Positions 49,029-59,048 of a DNA stretch of 64,000 nucleotides are shown here, in pieces. Source of the DNA: an uncultured Gammaproteobacteria bacterium (GTDB taxonomy: Bacteria > Pseudomonadota > Gammaproteobacteria > Steroidobacterales > UBA11654); contig CACJRN010000005.1 of the NCBI GenBank assembly GCA_902595845.1, positions 1 to 64,000 of the forward strand, in the 5' to 3' direction. The notes under the pieces were generated by a model that saw only the letters and a list, made by a program, of their open reading frames with translations, had not been told where the DNA came from and did not search any database. Numbering within the stretch: position 1 is the stretch's first letter; every line of letters starts with the position of its first letter. The position numbers and the translations under genes are program-made.

Positions 49029-49794
49029 ACATATGTTTGGCGGTCAATACATAGAGGACAGAATAAAGGCTCCCAAAGCGCCTGGACCTGCGATCATCCC
49101 ATTCATAACTGCAGGTCATCCTAATGCTGAGGACTTTAAACAGACACTCTATGATCTCGCAAAGAAAGCGGATGTGATTGAAATTGGGGTTCCATTTTCT
49201 GACCCCATGGCAGATGGGGTGACTATTCAGAGATCAAGCCATATGGCCATAGAAAATGGGGTGACGTTGACATGGATTTTCAGTCAACTTAAAGAAATTA
49301 AACTAGACACCCCAATTGTTCTGATGAGCTATTTAAATCCACTTTATGTATTTGGCTTGAAAGAGCTTGTCGAGGCTTCCATTGAATCTGGAGTTGACGG
49401 CTATATTGTTCCAGATTTGCCAATTGAAGAAAGCAAGGAACTCAATGATCAACTGACAGACGCTGGTCTAGCATTGATTCAATTGGTCACACCAGCGACA
49501 CCATCAGATAGAATTGAAATGATTACCAAACAAAGCTCAGGATTTATTTATGCAGTGACTGTTAAGGGCGTTACAGGGGGAGAAAATGCTTTGTCTGCTG
49601 ATGTGACGGATTACTTGGAACAAGTTCATGAGATTTCAAAAATACCCGTATGCGCCGGCTTTGGTATCAGAGATAAGTCTGATGTTGAAATGATTGCTGA
49701 GCATGTCGATGGCATCATTGTCGGCTCTGCAATTGTTGAAACAATTGAGCAAGGCAATAGCCCAACAGAATTTTTAGATCGGCTTAAAAATTAA
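49021..49794 (+). CDS. trpA: Tryptophan synthase alpha chain
   Basis: IPFITAGHPN; VIEIGVPFSDPMADGVTIQRSS; GVTGGENAL; CAGFGIRDKSDV. Confidence 0.96.
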   Translation: MNEHMFGGQYIEDRIKAPKAPGPAIIPFITAGHPNAEDFKQTLYDLAKKADVIEIGVPFSDPMADGVTIQRSSHMAIENGVTLTWIFSQLKEIKLDTPIVLMSYLNPLYVFGLKELVEASIESGVDGYIVPDLPIEESKELNDQLTDAGLALIQLVTPATPSDRIEMITKQSSGFIYAVTVKGVTGGENALSADVTDYLEQVHEISKIPVCAGFGIRDKSDVEMIAEHVDGIIVGSAIVETIEQGNSPTEFLDRLKN

Positions 49795-50894
49795 AGATCG
49801 AAATAGGAAATATAATTCACAAATTTATTTTCTACCTCGCCAGAAGCCCTAAAGAATTTTTCATAGGAATATGAATGCTTCGATTTTAATTTTTTAGTAC
49901 CGATTCTTGTTGTCAGTTTTCTTTCAAATGCCTCATCGTGTTTGATCGAAAATTTTTCAAAGATTTGATTGGTAATCTTAATGGGATCATCGATTAAATG
50001 ATTAAATTGTAAGTCGATCATTTGATCTTTTGGAATCAATTCACGGCCATTTAAAAGTTTCTCAGTCGCGTCTTGCCAATATAAAAGCATCTGATTGCCG
50101 ACGAGAATTGGATCCACATGATTCGAGTACCCGAGCCTTAGATTGAAGGCAAGATTGCTGATTGATGGCATGCTGAATCTAGGGTTTCGATGTAAAAAGA
50201 TAAAACGTGCTTTCGGATAAGTATTTAAAATTTCTTCTATGTGCGCTATGTGGCATGGATCTTTTAACAGCCATATGTTTTCATCCGCTTCTGAGGACAG
50301 TGCATTTAGAAACATCTGATGTACCCTGAAAGAAGATTCATAAGATGAATCTGAGATGAACTTTATGTAGTTGGGCAAATTTGCTGAATAGGCAAAGCTG
50401 ATGCTTTTTAGATCATATGCTGTAATCAGTTGACACTCCTCTGGCTGAGCATAATGCATCGGATGAATATCATACAGCTGTGGCACCAAGCGATTGATGC
50501 TAAACAGCTCAACTTGTGTTCTTAATTTTTTTATTAAGGTCTCGATTTTAGTTTTTGCAATCGACTGTGCTTGAAATATTTCCCAAGTAAATGGGCTCCT
50601 TAAACTTGGATGAGCATGCAATAAGTCGAATAAGAAACTTGTTCCTGATCTGGGCAATCCTGTGATGAATATAGGATCATCCTGTTTAAAAGATGACCTA
50701 TTTTCATTCATGATTTCCAAAGATAGCCTGATATCAAGCCTTTTTTTCAGACCTTTGTAGACAAGAAAGTTTCCGAAATCATTGAGTTTTGCATGATTTT
50801 GATAATCCTTGATAAGGATATCCAGAACATTTTGAATGCCTGGATCTATGCTGAGAAGATCAGCATCAATTGCTAATTTTTCTAAATTTTGCAA
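49791..50894 (-). CDS. Sulfotransferase family protein
   Basis: PAPS-binding FITGLPRSGTSFLFDLLHAHPSLRSP; KARFIFLHRNPRFSMPSISNL. Confidence 0.88.
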   Translation of the reverse strand: MQNLEKLAIDADLLSIDPGIQNVLDILIKDYQNHAKLNDFGNFLVYKGLKKRLDIRLSLEIMNENRSSFKQDDPIFITGLPRSGTSFLFDLLHAHPSLRSPFTWEIFQAQSIAKTKIETLIKKLRTQVELFSINRLVPQLYDIHPMHYAQPEECQLITAYDLKSISFAYSANLPNYIKFISDSSYESSFRVHQMFLNALSSEADENIWLLKDPCHIAHIEEILNTYPKARFIFLHRNPRFSMPSISNLAFNLRLGYSNHVDPILVGNQMLLYWQDATEKLLNGRELIPKDQMIDLQFNHLIDDPIKITNQIFEKFSIKHDEAFERKLTTRIGTKKLKSKHSYSYEKFFRASGEVENKFVNYISYFDL

Positions 50895-50907
50895 AGCAAC
50901 TTGGGTA

Positions 50908-52512
50908 TTACTGTTTTGGTTTAGATATTAGCAGAACGATCAGTCCTATGGCGATAATTGAAAATGCAGCTGCTTGATTGAATCCAAGCAGTACTGCTCC
51001 TACGATCAAGAAACCGACCCCGATAATTCCCATATAGAGCTGTCTTACAAAATATGAGATGTCAACTTGTGGAGAATTTTGTTTATTTTCATCCTCATCT
51101 AGGATCTTTCTCATAAGAGGAGGTATTGATTCAATGGTTTTTTTGATTTCTGGGAGATCCTTGTGAATCTTTTTAAATGTATTGGTGATGCTGAGCTGTT
51201 CCTTTCTCCATTCTTCCATCACCGGTTTTGCACTCGAAACAAGATCCAATTTTGGATAAAGTTGTCTGCCTAGTCCTTCGATATTCAGTAGCGTTTTTTC
51301 CAACTGGATCAATTGTGGTTGGTTGACCATATTAAAGTCTCTTGCTGTCTCAAATAGCCTAAAAAGCAGCTGACCAAAAGATATTTCTTCAAGGGGCTTA
51401 TCTGCGATGGGGTCACACACGGTTCTAATTGCAGACTCAAATTCATTGGCTTTGGTTTCATCTGGCACCCATCCAGCAGAAATAAAGTTATTTGCTATTT
51501 GACCGTAATCTTTTTCAAAGAATGCATTGAAACTTTTTGCCAGATATTCTCTGTCTTTTTCCTCAAGACTGCCTACAATTCCAAAGTCCACGGCAGCATA
51601 TTTCGGATTGCTTGGATCAGCGACATCAACAAAAACATTTCCTGGATGCATATCCGCATGAAAAAGATTGTGATGAAAAACTTGAGTGAAGAATATCCTT
51701 ACACCATTTTTTGCTAACTGCTCAAAGTCGACGCCCAATTCTTTAAGTTTTTCTGTATTGTCTATAGGGATACCATGAATTCTTTCTTGAACAAGAATAT
51801 TCTTTCTACAAAAATCCCAATGTATTTCAGGAACCTTGATGATGCTTGAGCCTTCCCAGTTTCTTCTAATCTGAGCACAGTTTGCTGCCTCTCTCATCAG
51901 ATCCAATTCATGTAAAACTGTTTTTTGATAGTCTTTGACCACTTCGATCGGCTTGAGCCTTTTTGCGATCGAGAATTTACTCAGAAGATTTGCTATTAAA
52001 AAAAGGATATTCATGTCCTCTTTAATCTGTTCCCAGATATTTGGCCTAATGATCTTAACAATGACCTCTTCACCACTGATGAGTCTGGCTGCATGAGCTT
52101 GTGCTACAGATGCTGAAGCCAAGGCCTTTGCGTCAAACTCTGAGAAGATTTCATCGATTCCATCTGGATATGTCTCAGTCATGATCTCCAATACAATCTC
52201 TTCAGCAAATGGAGGGACATCATCTTGTAGTTTTGAGAGTTCCTTTGCAATGTCTTCAGGCAAAAGGTCTGGTCTGGTGGATAATGATTGACCGAACTTG
52301 ACATAAAGCGGTCCCAGCTCTTCAAGTGCGAGCCTTATTCTCTCTCCTCTCGGTTGGTCTGCTTTGCCTCTGAACCACCTTCTTGGCAATAGAAACAGTA
52401 TTATTTTGGTGCGTTTGTTTGCACCGAGCTCATCAATGAGTTCATCCAAATGAAACTTTATGAAAACATTTAGAATGGATGAAAATCTTTTTAGTGCTCT
52501 TAAGGTTGCCAA
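50908..52512 (-). CDS. ubiB: Ubiquinone biosynthesis accessory kinase-like protein UbiB
   Basis: LGPLYVKFGQSLSTRPDLLPEDIAKELSKLQDDVPP; ASASVAQAHAARL; FHADMHPGNVFV; AAVDFGIVGSL; C-terminal TM pair. Confidence 0.95.
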   Translation of the reverse strand: MATLRALKRFSSILNVFIKFHLDELIDELGANKRTKIILFLLPRRWFRGKADQPRGERIRLALEELGPLYVKFGQSLSTRPDLLPEDIAKELSKLQDDVPPFAEEIVLEIMTETYPDGIDEIFSEFDAKALASASVAQAHAARLISGEEVIVKIIRPNIWEQIKEDMNILFLIANLLSKFSIAKRLKPIEVVKDYQKTVLHELDLMREAANCAQIRRNWEGSSIIKVPEIHWDFCRKNILVQERIHGIPIDNTEKLKELGVDFEQLAKNGVRIFFTQVFHHNLFHADMHPGNVFVDVADPSNPKYAAVDFGIVGSLEEKDREYLAKSFNAFFEKDYGQIANNFISAGWVPDETKANEFESAIRTVCDPIADKPLEEISFGQLLFRLFETARDFNMVNQPQLIQLEKTLLNIEGLGRQLYPKLDLVSSAKPVMEEWRKEQLSITNTFKKIHKDLPEIKKTIESIPPLMRKILDEDENKQNSPQVDISYFVRQLYMGIIGVGFLIVGAVLLGFNQAAAFSIIAIGLIVLLISKPKQ

Positions 52513-52514
52513 CT

Positions 52515-53270
52515 TCAGTCCTTATAACCAATGTGTAGTGCGACGATTCCACCTGTTAAATTCTGATATTCAGCACGATCAAAACCAGCGCTCAAGACCA
52601 TCTGCTTTAACTCCTCTTGATCTGGGTGAACCCGTATGGACTCAGCCAGATACTGATAGCTTTCTCTGTCATTCGCGACCCATTCACCAAGCATAGGAAG
52701 AATATTGAATGAATAGAGGTCATAAATAGGGGAGAGCATTTCATTGGGCTTGGAAAACTCCAGAATTAACATTTTTCCACCAGGTTTCAGAACGCGAAAC
52801 ATTGACTTCAGCGCATTTTCTTTCACTGTTACATTCCTTAATCCAAAAGCGATTGTGACGCAATCAAAGTGATCATCATCAAACGGTAAGTTTTCCGCAT
52901 CTGCCTGCATGACCTCTATATTTTTGAGCTTTCCTCTGTCCAAAAGTCTCGATCGGCCCTCGTCGAGCATGGATTGGTTGATGTCTGTCATCACGACCAA
53001 GCCCGATTCGCCCACTTGCTCTCTTAACAATGCCGCGATATCTCCAGTGCCACCTGCGACATCAAGTGCTTTCATGCCAATCTTCAATCCTGTTTTGGAA
53101 AGCATGAATCGTTTCCATAACCTATGCACACCCATAGACATCATGTCGTTCATGAGATCATAGTTGGTTGCAACTGAATCGAAAACTTCTTTTACCTTTT
53201 CAGTTTTTTTCTCTTCTGTAACCGTTTCAAATCCAAAAGATGTTGTTTTATTGCTCTCTTTTTTACTCAT
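52515..53270 (-). CDS. ubiE: Ubiquinone/menaquinone biosynthesis C-methyltransferase UbiE
   Basis: [51 protein letters not shown]. Confidence 0.97.
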   Translation of the reverse strand: MSKKESNKTTSFGFETVTEEKKTEKVKEVFDSVATNYDLMNDMMSMGVHRLWKRFMLSKTGLKIGMKALDVAGGTGDIAALLREQVGESGLVVMTDINQSMLDEGRSRLLDRGKLKNIEVMQADAENLPFDDDHFDCVTIAFGLRNVTVKENALKSMFRVLKPGGKMLILEFSKPNEMLSPIYDLYSFNILPMLGEWVANDRESYQYLAESIRVHPDQEELKQMVLSAGFDRAEYQNLTGGIVALHIGYKD

Positions 53271-54166
53271 TTCTTTCCAGATCTTGGATGCGCCTTGTCA
53301 TAGGTCTTCGAAAGATGTTCGAAATCTAGATGAGTATATACCTGAGTGGTGGAAATGTCCTTATGCCCAAGCAATTCTTGCACAGCCCTCAAGTCACCAC
53401 TTGCTTCTAGCATATGAGTTGCAAAGCTGTGCCTCAGAAGATGCGGGTAAACATCTTGCTGAATCCCATTTTTTCTTGCCCAGTGTTTGATTCGACTTTG
53501 AATGGATCGTCTGCTCAAACGATTTCCGCGTGAGCCAACGAAAAGCGCTTCCTCTTCTGGGTTGGCTAATTCATTTCTGCATGACAGCCAGCTTCTCAAA
53601 GATTTAATCGCTTCATTGCCTATCGGCAACATTCTTGTTTTGTCTCCTTTTCCTATGACTGTCAGGCTTTTATCCGATAAATTTAAATCGATTGGATTCA
53701 AGCGAACAATTTCAGAGAGTCTTAATCCCGATGAATATATAAGCTCCATTATTGCTTTGTCACGAAGGCTTAAGGGATCTGTTTCCTGAATATCCAGAAG
53801 CTGGCTAATCTGCTGTATGTCTAAGACCCCAGGAAGCTTCTTCGGTGCTTTTGGTGTCTTCACACCTTCTGCTGGGTTATTTTTGATCATCCCTTCTCTC
53901 AATAGGTAATTCATAAAGCTTCTGATTGCTGAGAGACGCCTCTGAATGCTCTTTGCTCCCAGTCCTTCAATAAAAATTTGTGACGCATATGTTCTGATGT
54001 GGTGAGGTTTTAACTCTGCCCAACGAGATAACTTTTTATCTTGTAGGTGAACTGAAAAATGCTCTAAATCTCTTTGATAGCTTCTGATTGTATTTTGGGA
54101 ATACCGTCGCTCGGTCTCTAGATACCTAAAGAATAAATGTGTGAGCGCTTGAGCTTCTTTTTTCAT
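53267..54166 (-). CDS. xerC: Site-specific tyrosine recombinase XerC
   Basis: [52 protein letters not shown]. Confidence 0.95.
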   Translation of the reverse strand: MKKEAQALTHLFFRYLETERRYSQNTIRSYQRDLEHFSVHLQDKKLSRWAELKPHHIRTYASQIFIEGLGAKSIQRRLSAIRSFMNYLLREGMIKNNPAEGVKTPKAPKKLPGVLDIQQISQLLDIQETDPLSLRDKAIMELIYSSGLRLSEIVRLNPIDLNLSDKSLTVIGKGDKTRMLPIGNEAIKSLRSWLSCRNELANPEEEALFVGSRGNRLSRRSIQSRIKHWARKNGIQQDVYPHLLRHSFATHMLEASGDLRAVQELLGHKDISTTQVYTHLDFEHLSKTYDKAHPRSGKK

Positions 54167-54181
54167 TTAATCAAAGAGGAA

Positions 54182-55318
54182 TTACACATCTTTTTCTGAA
54201 ATACTGTTCAACAAATCAAAAGCTTCATCCTTTTCTCCAAGCTGGGCAAGAATGAGGGCAAGTTCAGTTTGTTTTTGTGTACCATCCTTAAATTCTATAG
54301 AACGCTCAATGCATTGCTTTGCCTTGCTCCACAAACCCTCTCTTCGGGCGACACGACTTGCTGCAAGCCAAAGATTCGAATCTCTTGGTCGCTCTTTCAG
54401 CCAAGTCTCAAGTTGAGAGGATAGACCTTCTGTATTTGATAAATGGAGTTTAGAGTAAAGGGAAATATGATTTTCATCCCAATAGGTAGGAATTGATTTC
54501 TTGAGCTCAGTTTCTGCTTTTATATGGTCTTCATTTGCCATCCATAATTCACATTTTGCACTGATGAAGTCTGGCTGTTTATCCAATGACCTTGGAAGGC
54601 CACTGAAGAGATCTTCCACTGATTTTTCTCCTTTCAGCTTTCTTGATATCTTGAGAATGCCCTTTGATAGGATCTTTTCATCTACTGTTTTTGCATATTT
54701 TGGCAGTTGATCAATAATGCTCGGATCTCCGACAGCGCTTTTAATAGTGAATAAGAAGTTACTTGCTTCAGAATTTTTAGATGACTCTGCCATAAGTTGG
54801 TCTGCAAACTTTTGGGCCATTGAATATTCTTCAAGTTCAATGAGCAGTTTGCATGCATGAGAATAAATAAAAGTTTTATCTTTGGGCTCTACAAGAATCA
54901 AACTTTCAGCTTTCTCAGTGATGGTTTTGAAATCATCCTCACTGGCGGCAAGATTCATTCGGTCGATCACCGCATTGATATTTGTTTCATCTGCTGAAAT
55001 TGAGGCATCCAGTTTCTTTGCTGCCTTCACAACAAAGCCCTGACCGATCAGAGCCCGAGCATCATGATGTAATCTAGTCGAGCGCTCTTTGCTTCTCAAG
55101 GCCATTTTTTCACGAATCATTTTCGGCGATCTCCACACGACTCCAAAAATACGAAAGATAAAATATGAAACAATTAAAACACCCACGAAAATGGGTACAG
55201 ATGTTTCGATGGAGTAATTTAGAAACTCAATCAGCACATATCCATTGTCGACGATCAGATATTGCCATCCAATGAATATCAAGATGAGAAGAAGAATAAA
55301 AATCAAGAAAGACTTCAT
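54182..55318 (-). CDS. hemY: HemY-like TPR membrane protein
   Basis: two N-terminal TM helices then TPRs; LAASRVARREGLWSKAKQCIERSIE; downstream of hemX. Confidence 0.85.
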   Translation of the reverse strand: MKSFLIFILLLILIFIGWQYLIVDNGYVLIEFLNYSIETSVPIFVGVLIVSYFIFRIFGVVWRSPKMIREKMALRSKERSTRLHHDARALIGQGFVVKAAKKLDASISADETNINAVIDRMNLAASEDDFKTITEKAESLILVEPKDKTFIYSHACKLLIELEEYSMAQKFADQLMAESSKNSEASNFLFTIKSAVGDPSIIDQLPKYAKTVDEKILSKGILKISRKLKGEKSVEDLFSGLPRSLDKQPDFISAKCELWMANEDHIKAETELKKSIPTYWDENHISLYSKLHLSNTEGLSSQLETWLKERPRDSNLWLAASRVARREGLWSKAKQCIERSIEFKDGTQKQTELALILAQLGEKDEAFDLLNSISEKDV

Positions 55319-56283
55319 TTCAACTTCATCTCCTCGACTATTTTGAGCACATTTTTGATCCCATTTTCTTTTGGATGCATGCGGTGTGTTTTTAAATCAT
55401 CTAAGCTCTCAGAGAGCAATGAGTTCTCATTTTTTTTACTTTGATAATAGCGATCGATCTTGTCTTCAAGTGCAAGCACGGCACTCAAGTATCTTGACTC
55501 ATCACCAGATTGCAAAGCAAATCTTATAAGATCGATGTTCAGCATAATAAGAGATTGAATGACCCTCTGTTCTTCATTTGAGAGTTTTGTGATGTCGAGA
55601 TTCGATTTTGACTTTACAAGAATGATGTTAGACCAGTTGGTTCTAAAATTTTCTAATTTACTTTCAGCCCAATCTTTAAGTCCATTAATCGTGAATGACG
55701 GTGTTGCTTCTGTTACTGATAAAGCAGAAGACTCTGTTTCTTGAGTCAAAGAATCTTCTATTTGGTCAATGAGCATTCTCATATCATCGTTATTATTCTC
55801 ATTGATGAAGAGATCAATTGACTGAATCAATATATCCATCTGAATCAAGAGCGCTTCGCTTTGTTTAGATAAACCGGCAGCAGTAGATCTCGCCTGTTTA
55901 ATTAAATCATTTGCACGTTGATTGTTGCGTCCAAGAAATAACTCTGAATCAGCCAAATTTAAGAAGTACTCAATTTGTAGTATCAGCCAATAGTCTCTGT
56001 CTTGCCTATCGATGTCCTCAATTGAGCCAATTTTTGACTGAATCTCGCTGATCAATTTTTTTTGCTCTAAAAGCTCAGTTTGGGTTTGCTCTGTGATGTT
56101 TTCTAGGGTTGATATTTCAAGTTGGTAATTGCTTTGAAGCATTGAGCTTTCATTCAAAAGCGATGAAATTTTTTTATTTGTTTGATAATGGTTCCATCCA
56201 GATATTGATGCGAGCAAGATTATGACCGCCAAGAAAATCATGGTGGTGATTGGTAGCCTTTTTTTCTTTTCTGCCTTATCCAT
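55315..56283 (-). CDS. hemX: HemX-like membrane protein
   Basis: N-terminal TM, coiled coil, YWLILQIEYFLNLADSELFLGRN; start at MDKAEKKK. Confidence 0.85.
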   Translation of the reverse strand: MDKAEKKKRLPITTMIFLAVIILLASISGWNHYQTNKKISSLLNESSMLQSNYQLEISTLENITEQTQTELLEQKKLISEIQSKIGSIEDIDRQDRDYWLILQIEYFLNLADSELFLGRNNQRANDLIKQARSTAAGLSKQSEALLIQMDILIQSIDLFINENNNDDMRMLIDQIEDSLTQETESSALSVTEATPSFTINGLKDWAESKLENFRTNWSNIILVKSKSNLDITKLSNEEQRVIQSLIMLNIDLIRFALQSGDESRYLSAVLALEDKIDRYYQSKKNENSLLSESLDDLKTHRMHPKENGIKNVLKIVEEMKLK

Positions 56284-56398
56284 ATTAAGTTGTTTTGAAT
56301 AGTACTCTTTATTGATGATAACCAAGTTTTCTCAGTGAATCGATGACTTGTTACATATGATCACTATACAGATCAACGCATTGGTTCTGATTTAGGTT

Positions 56399-56812
56399 TT
56401 ATGAAGAAGGGTAATGGAATTGTATGTTTTGTTTTAGATCAGATGAGAGGCTTTTAGCTACAGGACAATTGATTGCTGCTTTTTCGAGCAGCTTTCTCTC
56501 ATCATTTGAAAAACTCACAGGAAAATAGAAATCAATTTTAATTTCAGTGATTCTTCTTGGTTCAGTGCCCATAAGCTTATCAATTTTGGCCTCGGTCCCT
56601 TCAAGATCCAAACCTTTTCTATTGGAGACAATGCCCATTATGGTTAGCATGCAATTAGCGAGGGAGGTTGCAACGATATCTGTTGGAGAAAATGCTTCGC
56701 CTTTGCCCTCATTATCAACAGGCGCATCGGTGATGTATGTCTCACCAGATTGAGTATGAACACTTTGTGTTCTGAGATCTCCTGAGTATATGGAGGTGGA
56801 TGTTGGCATCAT
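56399..56812 (-). CDS. OsmC family protein
   Basis: FSPTDIVATSLANCMLTIMGIVSNRKGLDLEG; INCPVAKSLS. Confidence 0.9.
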   Translation of the reverse strand: MMPTSTSIYSGDLRTQSVHTQSGETYITDAPVDNEGKGEAFSPTDIVATSLANCMLTIMGIVSNRKGLDLEGTEAKIDKLMGTEPRRITEIKIDFYFPVSFSNDERKLLEKAAINCPVAKSLSSDLKQNIQFHYPSS

Positions 56813-57468
56813 TAAGCGATGACTTTGAATGATCCTTTCATGATGGCGTAGTGACCTGGAAAAGAGCAAAAGAAAGTATAGGCATTTCCAGCCGAAAGAT
56901 TCTCAATTGAAAAAGTAACCGATGTCTCTTCACCGCCCCCAATGATGGCAGTCGCAGCAAGTACACGATCGTCCCCTACTGGAACGTAGTTGTTGGCTAA
57001 ACCAGCTCCAGCTGCTGCTGTAGCAACTGGCATAAAGTCTGCATCAGTAGAAAGCACCCAATTATGCCCCATGACTTCTGCAGCCATCACTCCTGTGTGT
57101 TTTAAGGTCACAGTTACGTTGGCACAAGCAGCACTCACTTTCATTTCCTTGAGATTGAATTGCAACATGTCATTGCCTTCAATGACTTGTTCGCATGAGT
57201 TCTCTGCATTCCACTCATCAGCCACAGAAGCATCAGCAACTTCAGAAGCGTTTGCTACGGCGACTTTGTCTTCTAGTACAAATGCGGGTTTGATCCTGTC
57301 CTCTACATTCTTTTCAGGATGGTACTTACTGGTCGTTTTTGAAACCTGACCTTTGATCATGTTTCCTCCGACTTCACCCATTCCCTCAAAAACAAGAATA
57401 GCAACCGCGCTGCCGACAATGAAAATTATGAATCTTTTGACTGAAAATCCTAAACCTGAATCGCTCAC
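56812..57468 (-). CDS. Membrane-anchored azurin (type-1 copper protein)
   Basis: N-terminal TM; MGHNWVLSTDADF, DDRVLAATAIIGGGEETSVTF, YTFFCSFPGHYAIMKGSFKV with His/Cys/His/Met copper ligands. Confidence 0.93.
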   Translation of the reverse strand: MSDSGLGFSVKRFIIFIVGSAVAILVFEGMGEVGGNMIKGQVSKTTSKYHPEKNVEDRIKPAFVLEDKVAVANASEVADASVADEWNAENSCEQVIEGNDMLQFNLKEMKVSAACANVTVTLKHTGVMAAEVMGHNWVLSTDADFMPVATAAAGAGLANNYVPVGDDRVLAATAIIGGGEETSVTFSIENLSAGNAYTFFCSFPGHYAIMKGSFKVIA

Positions 57469-57581
57469 ACAAACTCCTTGTTACCGTCTCCATTGAATAT
57501 GGCAATGCAGACATCATTTTTTATTCGGTGTGAAGTATAAAACCAAATGTTTTTGTAATAAAGAGGATAAAGCTATATTTT

Positions 57582-58487
57582 TTGTATATGTCCTTCTCAA
57601 AAATTGAAAAAATACACTTTGTTTTGAATCCAAATGCCGGAAATGGTGCCCCTTCAAAAATTTTTCACCAAATAGAAGAAGAGCTTGTAAGAAATAATGT
57701 GGAGTACACCGTATTCAAAAGCCAAGGAGAAAAAGACATTTTCAATCATTTGATGTCAGATGAAATACCTGAGTGTGATGTAATTTGTGCGATGGGAGGA
57801 GATGGAACCATTCATGAAACAGCAAATGGCCTAATGCAATCTGGAAAGGCATCAGATTTACCTTTGTCAGTTATTCCCTCTGGTACAGGCAATGCTTTCG
57901 CGCAAACACTAGGAGAACTGAAGCCCAAAAACGCTATTCAGCATATTCTTCGAGGTGAAAGCATGAAAATTGATGCCATGGAAATAAGACAAGGCCCAAA
58001 GATCTCATATGCAGTCAACATCATTGGCTGGGGAATGGCATCGAGGGTCAATCAAATTTCTGATCAGTTGAGGATATTGGGAGGGATCAGATACAACATT
58101 GCTTCTTTGATTGGAATTGCCACCATGAAGAAAAAGAGACTCATCTTGAGCATGGACGAAGAAGTGGTGGATGAGGATGCCCTATTTTTTCTTGCGCTCA
58201 ATACTGTTTACACTGGAAAGGGCATGAAAATGGCTCCAGATGCAGATTTCAGTGATGGGCTGATTGATATCATAATGTTCAAGAGTGCAACAAAGTTACA
58301 AGTGGTGAATATTTTCTTAAAACTATTCTCTGGTAAGCACATCTTCGACCCCAGGGTGACGTATAAGCAGGTGGACAGCTTCAGACTGGAAACCCAAGGT
58401 GATGATCTAAATATTGATGGAGAGAATCAAGGCTCTACACCAATTGATGTTCGTATGATCAAAAAATGCATAACTTTGATTAAATGA
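57582..58487 (+). CDS. Diacylglycerol kinase/YegS-type lipid kinase
   Basis: VLNPNAGNG; CAMGGDGTIHETANGLM; VIPSGTGNAFAQTLG. Confidence 0.93.
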   Translation: MYMSFSKIEKIHFVLNPNAGNGAPSKIFHQIEEELVRNNVEYTVFKSQGEKDIFNHLMSDEIPECDVICAMGGDGTIHETANGLMQSGKASDLPLSVIPSGTGNAFAQTLGELKPKNAIQHILRGESMKIDAMEIRQGPKISYAVNIIGWGMASRVNQISDQLRILGGIRYNIASLIGIATMKKKRLILSMDEEVVDEDALFFLALNTVYTGKGMKMAPDADFSDGLIDIIMFKSATKLQVVNIFLKLFSGKHIFDPRVTYKQVDSFRLETQGDDLNIDGENQGSTPIDVRMIKKCITLIK

Positions 58488-58507
58488 TTTAAAATAATCA
58501 CACCATT

Positions 58508-58651
58508 ATGAAATTCAATAAAAAAGTTCCATTGGTGATTCTGATCATCTGCCTATTCCTCACAGTGATTTCTATATATCAAGAGCATGAAAAAAAAGCG
58601 CTTTATGGGAATGCTGCTCCTCAGATAACAGAGAATCTATGGTTCGTATAA
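58508..58651 (+). CDS. Putative 47-aa single-pass membrane small protein
   Basis: MKFNKKVPLVILIICLFLTVISIYQEHEKKALYGNAAPQITENLWFV*; fills gap between flanking co-directional genes; below the ORF-track length cut-off. Confidence 0.55.
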   Translation: MKFNKKVPLVILIICLFLTVISIYQEHEKKALYGNAAPQITENLWFV

Positions 58652-58658
58652 AAGATTA

Positions 58659-59048
58659 ATGGATCCCTTAAAAAAGGCAGCGGAGGACAAGTGTCTTTCA
58701 TTTGAGACCATTCATGAGACGCTAAAAGAGTCTGAAATTCTGAGAGACGAATCCTTAAAGCTAACATATAGAGTCAACCCATTAACTGACAAGCCGGAAG
58801 CAGCAGAATTCAGTTCGGGCCGATTCAGAATAAATATTTCTGCCAATGTAAGCAGGCACCCTGTTACTGACGAATGTATCAATCAGGAGCCCTTCGAGGT
58901 CATTTCATGGCAGGACAATTCATTTCATCTAGAAGAGGGCTGTGAAACGCCCCCAGATAGCGGTATCAGTAGAAAGGTATTTGAAAATGCAGATAGCTCT
59001 ATCGAGTATCTCTTTAAACAAATCGCTGAAATTCAATCACGCTCGTAG
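58659..59048 (+). CDS. Hypothetical protein (129 aa)
   Basis: intact co-directional ORF 7 nt after small ORF; no family recognised. Confidence 0.55.
   Translation: MDPLKKAAEDKCLSFETIHETLKESEILRDESLKLTYRVNPLTDKPEAAEFSSGRFRINISANVSRHPVTDECINQEPFEVISWQDNSFHLEEGCETPPDSGISRKVFENADSSIEYLFKQIAEIQSRS

Noticed and set aside
53267-54166. XerC as a mobile-element or phage integrase, or presence of a nearby dif site
   Set aside because: Housekeeping XerC context (ubiE, hemXY), no att repeats or phage genes; no dif-like 28-mer seen in adjacent intergenic sequence.
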